From Apus apus (lineage: Eukaryota; Chordata; Aves; Apodiformes; Apodidae), in assembly GCF_020740795.1 (NCBI RefSeq), contig NC_067312.1:65678905-65742904 (forward strand): a DNA stretch of 64,000 nt. The letters are read 5' to 3'. Positions 28,631-41,420 of the stretch are shown here, one piece after another. Each line of letters starts with the position of its first letter. The stretch's first letter is position 1. Below the pieces are notes generated by a model. It was not told the DNA's origin and searched no databases. It was given only the letters and a program-made list of their open reading frames with translations. Position numbers and translations under genes: made by a program.

Positions 28631-28645
28631 TGTGTGTGTGTGTGT
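28631..28645. repeat. (TG)7 short run
   Basis: Fifteen bases of pure TG next to T-rich sequence, intergenic. Confidence 0.9.
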
Positions 28646-31600
28646 ATGGGCTTTTTTCCCCCCTCCTGAAACAATTACAACCTCTAACTGACGCCCACAC
28701 CTCAGTTGCCTGAGAAACGCAGCGTGGGTACGGCCGTGGTAACAGGGACTCTGGTTTTACACCGTGCTTGCTACCATTGGCTGGCTGCAAGGCCCCCACA
28801 AAAGCATCCCAGCAGGATGTTTTAGCCCAGACATGGAGAGTGCTTCTGCCTCACGCATAGCCCACTGTGAGCTCTTGCCACGATGAGCATCTCTCTGGGA
28901 GAAGCCAAGGATGCAGTGATCAGTGTCATTATTACTGTGGTGATTATGCTGGTAATGGCCCTGGCTCCATCCACCTGTCTCAGTACTTGTACTTATGGGT
29001 GCCCAGCACAGTTCAGCCCCAGATGGGGTCAGAAGAGCAGCAGTGTGCACCAAGAGCTGGGTACCACACGTGCTTCTGGTGTGATGGGAACGTTCTCCAT
29101 ACCCATCCTCATAATAGCATCCCCATCATCACACTGATAAAAACCACTTCTCAAATGATGTGTCTGTGGAGAAGACTGTACCCACAGTAAGTGTCTAGAG
29201 ACACTCATCTTTGTTAACAAGTCCTGGTTGGAACTACCCTGAAAATAGAAAGAGTGCTTTTTTACACTGGACACCCAGGTAGAGAGGAGCAGGTTGCTCA
29301 ATCTGACTAACGGAATTCACCTTCCCAAAGAGGTGACAGAGCATCTCTACTGTCTGCTTCTGAGCTCAGCATCAAAAGGTGAGGCAGACCAGAAAGATGA
29401 ATTCTGGCTGAACATTTTCTTGAGGGGGAATAAACCAAACAACCACCGCCTATCCCACTCCACCCATATTGTATAGTGGAGATGGGAAAGGTGCTTCAAC
29501 TTGGTCTTGAGGGTTTTTTTCTGCTCTTTCCAGCAAAGGCATCCAGCAGACAGTGCAAAGACCCAGGGATGCTACTGTCTTCCAAGCTACAAAACACAGG
29601 AAGGAGTATTTCACTTGGCTAACTCTGAGCAGTTTTCCCTGCTAGCACACAGCTCACTCCACTCTCTTGACCCCAGGGTAGTCCTAACAGTGTTCAAAGT
29701 GCCTCTGCAAACAATGTGTGAATGAGAACTTTTCACCAAAAGAGGAGTTGGACAAAGGGAGGTGTTAGGCAACCTTCACAGGTGGCTGCTCCTTTCTTAT
29801 TAATGGATTGCCTTTTCCAAGTGGTAACTCAATCTGCTACTGCTCAGATGCTCCCATGCCTCTTTACAGTCTTGTGCAGTCTTCTTCTTGCCTCCAGCTT
29901 TCAAACAGTTCCCAGTTGCTCCCCGCTTGGGCAATCCCTCCTTACCATCTTCTTTTGCACAGAGTTTTCAGTCGCTGGTGCTATATTCTGCTTTCTTCTG
30001 CAGTCTTCTAGCCATCTGTACAGTACATTTCACCTACATTTCCAGACTGCACAGCTAAACGCTCACCAGTGCCTTTACACGTGCAGAAAAGTAGTGTTTG
30101 TTCTTTCAGAAAACACAATGGTTGTGCACTATAAAAGTCTGTCCCTGAGATTTTAATTCACAGACCTTGCATTCCCAGTATGTCCTTTTTGCACTTATTT
30201 TTGCATTATAAAGACTCATCCTTTTAGCTTGTGGTCACTGGCACAGCTCCTGCATAATTCAAATATTTTCAAATATTCCTACAAAAATCCTTGCAATTGT
30301 CTAAGTAATTAAATTTGTTATGGCTGGAGCAAGTTAAGACTAGGCAGGAGCTCTCTGGGAGCCTTTCTCCCCATCTAACTGTTCTTTCAGGAAGCAGCTC
30401 CCTCCATTTAAATTACACGATCAGGATGTAACTGATTTTGGAAGCTACAGTGTTTGGTGATTAAGCAACACATTACTTAAGAAATTGTTCAATCTATGAA
30501 ATAATCAATATCTTGATTATCAAACAAACACATCACTGTTGCTAATCTGCAATTACACTATTTCCCAACCTGTTACACACAATTATAAAGCTGTTAATCT
30601 AACACTCTTAAATATTATGACTCACATGTACCATTCACTTACAAATCCACCACCCTTCCCTCCCCATATGACCTGTCATCAGGCTGGCAGTCTATCCCTC
30701 TGCAGCCCACCCTCTCACATTGAGTTTTTCAGACACAGACCTGTTAAATAGCCCAATGGGGAGTCCCACTAGCTTGGGTTTCTAAGCCAGTATCACTGTT
30801 GTCTGTAGGCACCTGCAAGCCACCTTTTAGAAGACTCCCCCTGTCCTTCTTCTTTACCTGATTTTCTTCCTTATTCATAATTTCTATTTCTAGAACATCT
30901 TTTTTGCCACCCTTCTATCTCCCTTTCTCTACGCAAGCTCCTAAGACATGACGTCTCCCTCATTACTTTTTCTTTGCTGGCCCAATTCAACATCATCTGT
31001 ACCAAAGCCTGGTATTTACTAAGTTGTTATTGGAGCAATCTCAGCCTTATACAGTATTACTGATGCAGCATACAGAGGGCCAAAACCTCCCCACAGATTT
31101 CCAGTTCATTCCAGCAACACATTACTTTATACATTCTCTGAGGCACATCAGTCTACTTGCCCTTGATTCCTCCACATCATCTCAGTTAAGCTCCTGGTCT
31201 TTGTGTCTTCTTGTCAAGAGCACACCCCCAAAATAAAGACCTGCATCACTTAGGTACCTGATGCACCCAAAACCAAGCTGTGAAATGGGACCAGAAGAGA
31301 TGCCATAAAAGGAACACGACCATAACAGCAAATCTGGCATGGTGGCTAGCTGTTGGGCAGTAGTTAATGTCTTCTATCATGGCCCTTTTCCTGAGAGAAA
31401 TTACTACTACAGCAGCTGGCATGATTTCTTTTGCGAAACATCGATTTAGCAGCAAACACAGAAAAAAAGCTGAAGCATGCGATGGCCTGGCAGACAAGAA
31501 CCTGGGTCATCACCATATAATTTCCTTTCAAGTTCCACCTTAAAAGCTACTGGGTATTTTGCCTTTTCCTTGTGGTTTAGGCAGCCACTGCAGTACATCA

Positions 31601-33307
31601 TTGCTCTGCTGGGTAAGAACTTTCTTCCTATTTCTAATCTAGAGGTACTCATGACAATTTCAGACCAAGTTGTGCATTACTTACAGGCTAAGTCACTCTC
31701 TCATGCTACATTATTTGTAAACAGCCAGAGAAGTGTAGCTTCTATGTACTGTGGAGGTTTCACCTGGATACACAAGCCAGCCCTTTCAAGGCTCCCTTGA
31801 TAATTATATTCTGTACTTGGAACTTGGACTGAAAATGGACAATGAGGGGAATATAAATACATCTGTCTTTCACTCTGCACCTGTTCTGTCATTTTGTTCT
31901 AGTGTAATGTATTGTGAGCAACGTGACGTGAGTAATGATTCTAGGCAGAAAGGGATCAGCAGAAAATGCTCAGCATTGACTTTGTCAGCAAGGAAAATAA
32001 AATAGGAAAAGATGTGGTGAGCAGCACTGACATTAGTATTCAGACATGGTTAAAACATTCACTTGGATTTAGAAGAGGCATTTAATACATCTTTGTAAAA
32101 CACTCCCACCCATCCTCACCACCACTTTGATTAGTCTTTTCATGAAAGATGCACTAAACCAGGAGCATGCACTTGAACAAAAAAAAACCTGAGCTGTTAG
32201 AAGTAACCAGGATGGAACAGCAATGAAAGACTCTGACATCCCATGGCACAGTGTTGGGAAAAGAAAAAAATTGCATATCTAAAGTACTGGAGGTCTTGCC
32301 ATTAATACAAAGTTAACATGCTGAATCTCTTGGAGGAAAAATACAAAAAAACCAAAAATCTCCACATGGTTAAACATTCACTGAAATCTTGACAAGAAAA
32401 AACATGTCTTCACTACTACTGTCTCCAAATACAAGCTCCCAGTCCTGTTGCAAAACTTCTCCATGCCACACCTGCTAGCAGGGACATACTCTTCATATGC
32501 CCTGTTACTCTCCACACAGTACCCTATCTTTGTATGTTGAGCCATGTCCAACCAAGAACTGCAAGCATAAGGCTGTTTGCTTTCTTTGTGTTGGACAGCC
32601 TGCTTCCTCTCACCTTGAATAGCCATAATTTCTTGCCCACTTCTCCCTCTTCTTCAGTTTCTGACTCTTTTGCCTCTTATGGGTCATTGCTACCCATCCA
32701 CCAGGCCAACAGCAACTACAAGCTTGACTTTAAACAAACCACCTCATAAAAATCCTGAGTTCAACTCCTGATTATTTCTCAATAGCTGTTTGCTGCAGCC
32801 TCTTCCTTCCAACCCATGTGCTGAAAAACCCATTTTTAATCACTCAATTTTCATCTCGGCACCTCTTCACAGCTAAGCGGTGGAAGCTCTGCAGACCTTG
32901 TAATGGCCCAGAGGGGAAGTCACCTCTTTCAGAGGTGCAAAAGGAAGAGACACATGCCTCAGCTTCCCTCACACAGGACTTGTGTGCATGCAGTACCACT
33001 GGCTCATTGGTTACCTCCACTACATGCCTCCTTGTGCGTCCTTTGGTAAGGAGCACATCCTGTATATTTGTGTGGGGCCACACTGGCTTCTGCCCTGGCA
33101 GAGGTACTCAGGTCCAGCCCGTGTTTCTGTAAGGCAGACAGAACATGCACCCTCAGCTCAGGAAACCTTGGAAGTGCTGACAGCCAGAAGGGTAGTCTGG
33201 GGAAAAGGCTGCACCAGCTAAGTGGCCTGTACCTTCCCTAAGCAGGACAGCTGGAGATAAAGCCACCTTCATGTTCTCACCCATAGCAAGCAACAGTAAG
33301 GGCTCAA

Positions 33308-33367
33308 ATAAAAAAACCACAACAACAAACATTCAGTATTCAGAAGATGAAATACATTTGGTTTATT
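33308..33367 (-). terminator. Candidate distal poly(A) signal of PSD3
   Basis: On the minus strand AATAAA lies at 33367-33362. About 30 bases further on comes a GT/T-rich stretch (TGTTTGTTGTTGTGGTTTTT, 33331-33312). A hexamer followed at this spacing by a GU-rich element is the standard layout of a vertebrate polyadenylation site, with cleavage expected near 33335-33350. A second AATAAA at 33501-33496 could act as an alternative. That it belongs to PSD3 is inferred from strand and from the lack of any other gene between it and the PSD3 stop. Confidence 0.5.
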
Positions 33368-33661
33368 TCTTTCTAAAGTTTGTACATATACATATATCAT
33401 TATACATATGTGAGATCCTTCACTAGGGTTGCTTGATTTCAATTACATAAAAATTATTGGGAAGCTTGCAGGCTCTCTGTTGCCCGTAAGCAACATTTAT
33501 TCCAACTTATAAAAACACAGAGAAACAGAGTTATATCAGGAACATGGACACAAGAGAGAAGTCTACTTTATATCTTACAGTTCCAATACATCAAAGGCAA
33601 ATTATTTGTCTGTATACCGTAGGCTTACTTTATCAGCAATGATAAAATAGAGGAAAATATT

Positions 33662-33669
33662 TATATACA
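33662..33669 (-). promoter_or_regulatory. Pumilio-type UGUANAUA motif in candidate 3'UTR
   Basis: The minus strand reads TGTATATA, a perfect match to the Pumilio consensus UGUANAUA, about 300 bases upstream of the candidate distal poly(A) site in an AT-rich block. Eight-base motifs occur by chance, so this is only a candidate for post-transcriptional control. Confidence 0.25.
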
Positions 33670-36600
33670 GTCACCTCAAGTGAAAAATAAAGCAATGTAA
33701 ACTTAAATTCCAAAATATTATTTTAAATGATATAACAATATCCCCAAAAGTCCTTCCTCCAAGGGGAAGAGGACTGATTAAGTGCCTTCATTTATCAGGA
33801 AATGATCATTCTAGTACCAGTTACATGAAGCAGAATAAGGGAGGGCATCCTGTGGTACCTGTAGAAAAGAGCGACAACTCTGCTTCAGGTTAGCATCTCT
33901 GTGCAAGCAAGTATATTTCTGAGTCCTTATGGACATCAGCAGCACGTGGAAACATGTCCCATGAACCAGGGCTTGACTTAGTCTGCACAGCTCTGACTCT
34001 GACCACTGAGGAGTATGCTTTTCTGGTCATGCATGTTCCCAGGGACAAAATGGGGTGCCCTGGTGGTAGGACAGCCTCAAACCTGAGACAGTGACTGCCC
34101 CAAGAGTCAGAGCAGCTTCATGCTGCTGAAAAGATTTAGTGATTACCTCAATGCTGCTTCATAGCAAACCAAGGAGTCACCACAAAGCAGTGAGACAGGG
34201 ACTGTGTCTCTAGTGTGTTGCAGGAAAAACACTCCAGCAATTCAGTGATTAGAGAAAACTGAATTGAAGGTTATCAGAAAGAAGGTTCCTACACTTGGCA
34301 AAATGGATTGGAGGCCACCCAGAGGAAACATCTAGCAAGGACTGCTGCCCTGCCAGGCTATGCCTGCACACAAGAGATGCACAGGGTGCGTGTACCCACA
34401 TGTGCAAAATGTTTTTCCTGCACTACAACTACAAAGAGTTACTCTTCCCATACGAGTACCATGCAACAGTATCTGGTAATTCAGTCCCTTGGCCTAAGGG
34501 AAAACAACTCTGCAACAGCTCAGGTGAAGGAAAAATGACCCTTCCTAGCTGCAACTCTGAGTGCAACAGTGCTCAACCTCATCTTCCCACTGCATCACCA
34601 TGGGAGGCAGGTAACCCAAGGGAGGGAACTCAGCTCCTGGAAAAGGAATACAGCTCACCCAGAGCAAGGCGATGGTGATGTCCCTCTTCACACAGCCCTG
34701 AGCTGCAGTCTCCTTGCATCTCAGTTCTGCAAGACATGATCACTCTGGCCATGGTCCAGAGAAGCATAAAGGATTGGCTTCACTGAGCTTGCTCAAGTGC
34801 TTCAGGGTAACTGCTTCGTAAGGATTCTGTAACTCCAGGTAGGAATACCAACCTCAGGTTTTGCTCCCCCTTTCCAGAGATAATGCAGATAATGCCAATG
34901 TTGCCCTGACAAGAGTGCAACAGGAAAACACATCGTGTTTCCTTAAGTCTTTTTACTTAGATAAGCAACTTGTTAAAAGGTTGTTTAAAACTTCCAAGGG
35001 ACACCTCTGGGAGGCGTACGAGATACCCAAGACAGATATTTCAGCCCTGCTGCTCTTTTTTTCTCTGCTGATGAGCCAGATATTCTTCTGGAAATCGGTA
35101 CAGTTGCAGAAAGAAACCCTCACTACTTCTGTACACCTGTATCTGCAGGAGACATCACAGGTATCTGTCCTGTTTGGACACTTTTGGCCATGATGTCCTC
35201 TTGCCGAGATTTCACAGAGCATTTTCAGAACAACATTTTCAGAAGTAAAGCTGCGCATTAGATCCCCAGAGCATGACTTTCAGAAGTCATCAGCACAGAT
35301 GCTCCCAATGCAGGCATCAGCTGAGAACAACAAGAGTTAGCTCAGTGTTGAGCTGGCAGAAAATCCCACCCAGAATCCTTGCTTAGACTCCCAAATACAT
35401 GACTTTGCATTTGACGTGCTGAACAGGCAGCTCCTGGTGGACAAACCCATGGGGATCAAGGCAGCTCCAGGAATACCCTAAACCTGTGAAAGCTCTGATG
35501 ACTGTTTAACCTAATTCAAGAAAAACTACAACGACAAGCATCCTAAGAAAGTTTGCAGCTGCTGAAGTGCTTTGACCAAAATAAATCCCAGAAAAGAACA
35601 GCAGGCTTTGGAGTGCTGAGTCACAGAAGCCATACTATACCTATGAAATACATACACACATCTATAGGCATCACTTAAACATGTTCATTGAGTAACATAA
35701 GCCTCAGATTGTACCTCAGACAAAGTGCAGTTATTTTGAAGTTTTCAAACTGCCAAAAAAACTCTGTTCCTTTAGCCAAGTTATAATCCCAGCCTTGAGT
35801 AAGAGGACACAGTTGTCATGAATATGTAGAAATAAAAAAAACCCCACACAACCCACCCCTGTTCTCATCCTACAGTCTTTCAGAATGTGACAGCACTGAG
35901 CATAATTTTCATAAGTGTGCAAGTGATGCAAGACTTGTATCACTGACAGAATTTGCCCTGTGCAGTGACACCAAATGGACATTACTGTTCTCCCTTCTCC
36001 CAGCCAGAGGTTCAGGGGAGTCAGAGGATTTTGTGCCTAACAAGTCTCCAAGGCAAAGTTGAAACCTTGCCTGCTTAGACAAAAAGTTGTGCTGGTCTCA
36101 TTTAGGTGAGCTATATTCAGGGCCACTGCTTTAGGGTGGCTACTAATGACAGTAGTTCACATCAGAGAAAAATCCTGCTCTTGTAGTCTGCAGGAATGCA
36201 AGGACTGAAAGTGGTAAGTGATGTACTTCTCCTTGGTCCAAATAAACCTCTGACCTGTTCCCCAGCTGATTTCTGGCACAGATTTATCATCAGATGCCAT
36301 GGGAAGTCCCTCATTGTTTAAACATTCATGACTTTTATGGTTTAGTTCATTGTTCACAGAGGAGGACAAAGAATGCTTTGGGCTGGCCTAAATTTCTTCC
36401 TTCTGACCACATGAGCAAAGCCAGGTCAATGGTGTGGCCTTTGGGAAAGCTGTTGTTTGCATTTGCTAAGGCAAGTGCTATAAATAAATAATTACAATAC
36501 AATTCATTGCAGCTCACAGAAAAGACAAGCAAGGTACCTTTTCTCAGGCAGGGCTGACCCTGCCTCCTTTCACTGTTCAACTAGATGTTGCCAACTGATA

Positions 36601-39064
36601 CTCCCAGATGGCACGCAGACACACTTTCCTGGGATCTGTCCTCCTTGCTCTTATTTTAACCAGCCTCCTAACGATGTGACTGTGGCACCCCGGGTGAGGG
36701 TGCTGCTGTCACAAGGGAGAAAAGCAGCAGGTGGTAGGGACAGTGCCTCCAGCAGCACAGTGTAGGTGGAAAAGGAACTCAGCATTTCTAATTACCCCCA
36801 GGACTGAGGGCAACGAGGATGGTGGCACTGGCTTTCTTACCATTTTCCTACAGTGTTGTTGCCCTGTGCACTGGTGCTCAGCTTAGGTGATACAATTTTT
36901 CTGGAGGCTAACAAAGCCTCTTCTTGCTGGAGCAAATGTTCAGGTCCCACACAGCAAAGCAGCTGACTGTACTATATGCTGCTAGGAGAGCTCTGGGAGA
37001 CAGGAAAGGCCAGGCTTACTGATTCTATATGCACTAAAAATATCCTCTAAAAAGCAGAAGATGGAGACTACCTCTTTCAAAGAAATTTCTGAGACAGCTT
37101 CTTTGGCTCACCCCTCTAGGCAGCCTAGATACTGGATGCTGGGAACACACACTGGGGAGCTCTGTTTGTGCTTTGGGGAGAAATGCGGAAAAACGGCCCT
37201 CTCAGAGCAGATGTGATTTGCCAGAGCCTGGGGAAAGCAACAATGGGGAGAGTTTAAACAAACAGCAAGCTGGAAGATTGCTTTAGATGAGGTGTGGTGT
37301 ACCCAGCTTTCGTCTCTGCAAAAGGAGATGGTGTTTCTGACAACTGGGCCAGGGATTGATGGTTGGAAATGTCATTTTTTAATTTTTATTTTTTTTTATA
37401 CAGCCCCACAGAAGGCTGCAAAATGTATGGCCTGATTTGGAAAGTACCCAACTCCTCTCAAAACAATGTTTCCAAGTTTACCCATGGCATGGGTTGCCTC
37501 TGCCCCTGACACCTTTGGAAAGGAAACTAGGAATGTCAGAAGTGTCTGGTCTGAGTGCTGGAGAGGGGATCTTGCATCCCTGCAGCATAATGCTGGAGGA
37601 TCACAGCAGTCTGAAACTTTGTCTCACACCTCCCAGCTACAACTGTGGCTGGAAACACCGGCTACCAACAAGGAAAATGAAAAAGCTGTTCACAGGGTTA
37701 TCCACTTGACGCAGCACTGCGTCTGAGCAGGCTTTCCCAAGGCAAGACGGGACAGTCAAATTTTCTGGATTTCTGCAAGCATGGAAGGAAAGAGACCTGT
37801 TATACAGAAGCAGCTGAGGTGCTAATATGACAGACAGGAGCAGCTTGACAGAAAAGGAGGAGGAGCTGTCAGACCATAGTGCGACAAGGCCAAAATTGAT
37901 TTAGGGATGGAGAATGCAGACATGGTAAGCAGTGCCACTTCCCTGCGTAGAGAAAAGCCTTCCCTGCTTTCAAGAAGATTACCATGCAATGCCTGTGGAA
38001 GCCCAGTGATGATAACCCTACCACCACTGACTTTTTCCACTGCCATAACCACCTCTTCAGTGAAAGGGCTACCCTAATCAAGCAAGAACCCCACTCCTCC
38101 ATAGAGAAAGGCAAAAAAATCAACTATTTCAAGCCAGAAGAACAACCAGCCTTGTTACCAGAAGGCACTGGAGCTGTGGAATGTCACCAAACAACTCCAG
38201 TCTCTGGAGGCCTGCTAGTCCAAACTCCTGCTCAAAGCAGGGCTGCACTGAACACTGCTCTACGGGACAGTCCTCAAAGATGGACAGACCACACCCTAAG
38301 AGTAGGCAGGATCAGAGTGAAAGCATTTAAGGGATGAGCTGTTACAAGCCCCTAGAAAGCTGCTGGTAACCACTTACAAGTGGCTGGCTACAGATGAAAA
38401 ACTGTCTGAGTCGGTGTTGCAGCTGAACAGTGTTCCCCCACAGCTCCGCTGCATTAATCACGCTGCTGGCTGACTTATCTCTACATCAATTAAAGACACA
38501 ACATAAATACTGGATTTAAAAGCTGTAGTCATGTTCACTAGTCCATGCGTGATTTATCTGCAGAACACACACAAACACAAAGCCAGCCCAGACAGTCTCC
38601 TTTGCAGTTGCTGCTGAACGAAAACCATCACAACCAAACCACTGCATCCAGCTGAATCATGGAGAGGACAGTTTTGGCTCTGGGAGAGTATCTCACCTGC
38701 TTTGGTTACTGAGCAGGGAGAGGGCAAGACAATTTTGCCCTTCTCCCATGCCTCTCTGCTGTCAGGTGCACACCCAGTGAAGTCCTCTCCTGCTTCTCCT
38801 CCCAGGCAGAGGAGATGATGTAGCCCCCAGAGGGTCAGCAACCACCAATGCTTCAGATCAGAACAGGTTCCTCCAGGACCTCTCTCTGCATCTTGAGAGC
38901 AGAGATGTGAGGAGCTGTTAGCCCCATCCTGCTCTCCCCTCCTTGCACCCACAGTCTCCACACGCAGGCAGGGGCTTTGCCTGAAAGACTGCTGCACACT
39001 GCAGCAGGAAGGATGACAAGGGAGGATGGTATCTCCCTGCATCACCAATGCAAAGGATGGCTTG

Positions 39065-39083
39065 CACACACACACACACACAC
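39065..39083. repeat. (CA)9 microsatellite
   Basis: Nineteen bases of pure CA in the candidate PSD3 3'UTR. It is the source of the Val-Cys run in a spurious minus-strand reading frame. Confidence 0.95.
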
Positions 39084-40630
39084 TCGGGGTGGTCTGCCAG
39101 TAACTCCTGCTTGCACTGGGCACCCCTATAAAACTGCAGGCTTCTCTGCCAGTACCACATTCAGGTACACAGTGGGTCCAAGGTGAGGGCTCGAAACCAG
39201 CAGAATATCCTTATATATTACAACAGGAGCTCCTGAGTTACTGGGGTCAAGCACTGATCCCTGCTAAAGGCAAACATTTCAGCAAAGAAAGGCACAGTAC
39301 TAGGTACCATGCAAAACTATCTGCCCAAACTCTCAGTGGTGCCACGCAAGAAGACGCACCATTGAGACCTCCTGAGAACCTGCCCCCACCCTTTACAGTA
39401 GCATCAGCAGTGGGGAAAAAAGCAAACTATGGTACTGCTTAGTGAATAAACCTATTCCCAAGGGAGTCCAAGAGCCTTAGACAACAGGATCACCTTTCTC
39501 CCTCGGCCTCCAAAACGTGCATTTTCATGAGCACCTGCAATGCCTAGAATTGGTAAAGCAATAGAGTAAAATGACATGAATTAAAACTTGAGCAGAACCT
39601 GACAAATTTTTGGTAAACTAATCTGCACGTCTCAGCAGTTTCACCAAGAGCACTGCAAGCTCAACAAATGTTTAATGACTGAAAACAGCAGTGAAAAACT
39701 GCATTTGCTAAGCCTAGATGAGACTTCAAAAATATACTCTAATCTGTTTACAAGTATACATGGAAATAGAGAATAAATAATGACAAAAAAGTATCATTTT
39801 TGCAGTTCACTTTTTCACTTTTCCTATTGCTTCAAATCATATCCTCTGCAATGACTTTGAAGAGGAATTATCCAGTTTCTGTGTCAAAGCTGGGGAAAGC
39901 ATTTTGCAGGAATGATTTCTTTTTGAGCTCAGCAATTTACCTGCAGTCTACAGCAACCAGAGTATTTTGAAAGCCAGGAATAAAAATGTAAATGTCATCT
40001 CCTTGCCTTTTAAGCCATTACACTCCATAATCACAAGAGGTTTGCTGGGCGTGTTCCAGCTCGTCTTCCAGAAGTTCACCTAGGTAACCCTGCCCTGACA
40101 GCCAAGCAGGGCCCTCTCACAAATCTGCACATTTTTTCTGTTTTTGTTGCATGCTAACACCTTCATCTAAGACGGGACAAATTTTCCTCTGAAATACGCA
40201 TTTGGCACTGCCCAAGTTTCTGCTTTTCTCTGTTCAGCTTGTTTGTTTTAAAACTCCAGAGCATGATGAACAGCTGCAGGAATCGCCTGGTTTTGTTTCC
40301 CCTCCAAGACCTGTTGATCTACCACACTTGATTCACTTAAACAATCCCTCTCAATGAGGACTATCTTTCACCTGTTTACACAGAGTCTCCTAACACAGCA
40401 TGACACATGACATCACTTTGGCTCCAGCAGCATAAGGCATCTCTCCTCTTCAGGAAGAGAACTGAACATTTGTTCCACTGTAGCAAGCAGACAGAACTTG
40501 TAAAGCCCCAGTGCTCAGGAAGCACTGGCAGTTCCTATTTAGGACTGCAGTTTTTAGCATTGTAGTCAGGATTAGGGGATAACCTCCTAACTTCTAGCAC
40601 AGACCAGCCACTCTCAGTGACAGATGACAG

Positions 40631-40772
40631 ATCTCTTGAGCAACACTGTCTAGTGGGAGGTGTCCCTGCTGATGAAGTGGGGGGGGGGGGGTGGGGGGTG
40701 TGAAAGCAGATAATCTTTAATGTCCCTTCAGAAGGTCCAAGTCAAACCATTCTATGATTCCATGACTCTATG
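40631..40772 (+). mobile_element. CR1 LINE 3' tail with G-run
   Basis: CTAGTGGGAGGTGTCCCTGC is followed by a run of 13 G (40679-40691) and 6 G (40693-40698) where the CR1 consensus has a shorter G-rich stretch. ATAATCTTTAATGTCCCTTC and CATTCTATGATTCCATGACT close the element. It is a short, old copy inside the candidate PSD3 3'UTR, in antisense to the gene. Confidence 0.85.
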
Positions 40773-41314
40773 GGTGTCCCGACGTCACACGTAGAAGCAG
40801 TCCCCATCTGGTCTTGCTGCCAAGCTGCAACAGCAAGGATTGATTTGCTCTAACACCTCCTGGCATCTGAGCACACGACATCTTTGCTACAGCCAATGAT
40901 GAGCTCACCACTGGGAAAGCTGTGGCACAGTGGTCCTCAGTGTGGGAGGCAAGTCATGTGGTGCTTGCTAAGGTTCTTTTCTCTTTGATCACTCCCTGTC
41001 CTGCCCACTGAACTGGCAGTTCAATAAACTAGATTAATTGACTTGGACTCTTTGGGAAGTCTGGCAGAGCACAAATCCACTCAGGTGGTGATTTTTTTGA
41101 TGTGTGGCCCATCAACTACTTGGCTAGAAACACCAGCACCTTTTTAAACAGTCCTTGCATTGATCTTGATGTTTCTTTATGCATTAAGAATTACATCCAT
41201 CAGGAAGTCTGCCCTGTGCCCAGCACAACAAAAATAACAGCAACAAACAATTTTCAACTGGCCCTCAACATTACCTCCCAAGGTGCTCTGTGGGAATGGT
41301 CAGTTTGGTTGTAC

Positions 41315-41420
41315 TACTTGATACAGGGGAAAACTGAGGTGAAACGGGAGAGACCTGTCTGAGCTCACCCAGTAAGCCAGTATCAAACCTGAGATTAAAA
41401 CTCAGGGTGTTCAGTAACAG
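41315..41420 (-). mobile_element. MIR-like CORE-SINE relic in candidate 3'UTR
   Basis: The + strand contains GGGGAAAACTGAGGTGAAAC, GAGCTCACCCAGTAAGCCAG and GAGATTAAAACTCAGGGTGT in the order and spacing of the MIR core read in reverse complement. The SINE is therefore in sense with PSD3 transcription. This is the best preserved of the MIR-like relics here. Confidence 0.6.

Larger units (their letters stand above)
24362..33307. other. Intergenic, no gene seen
   Basis: Mostly unique sequence with one MIR-type relic (26891-26996). An AT-rich stretch at 24990-25200 and a small GC/CpG-richer patch near 28690-28745 are present without an associated gene. No NAT-type single-exon reading frame of about 290 codons is found, although NAT genes lie on this side of PSD3 in mammals. 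Confidence 0.6.

Noticed and set aside
28690..28745. Small CpG-bearing patch as a possible promoter or CpG island
   Set aside because: Too short, with only a handful of CpGs and no first exon nearby.
28867..29190. Overlapping plus-strand frames with a hydrophobic stretch (VISVIITVVIMLVMALA)
   Set aside because: A single membrane-like run can arise from ATT/GTG-rich DNA; no start context, family or splice evidence supports a gene.
38554..39123. 189-codon minus-strand open frame, the longest in the window
   Set aside because: Starts in low-complexity DNA with a VCVCVC run from the CA repeat, resembles no protein, and lies in the candidate 3'UTR of PSD3. Length alone is expected by chance in GC-balanced DNA.
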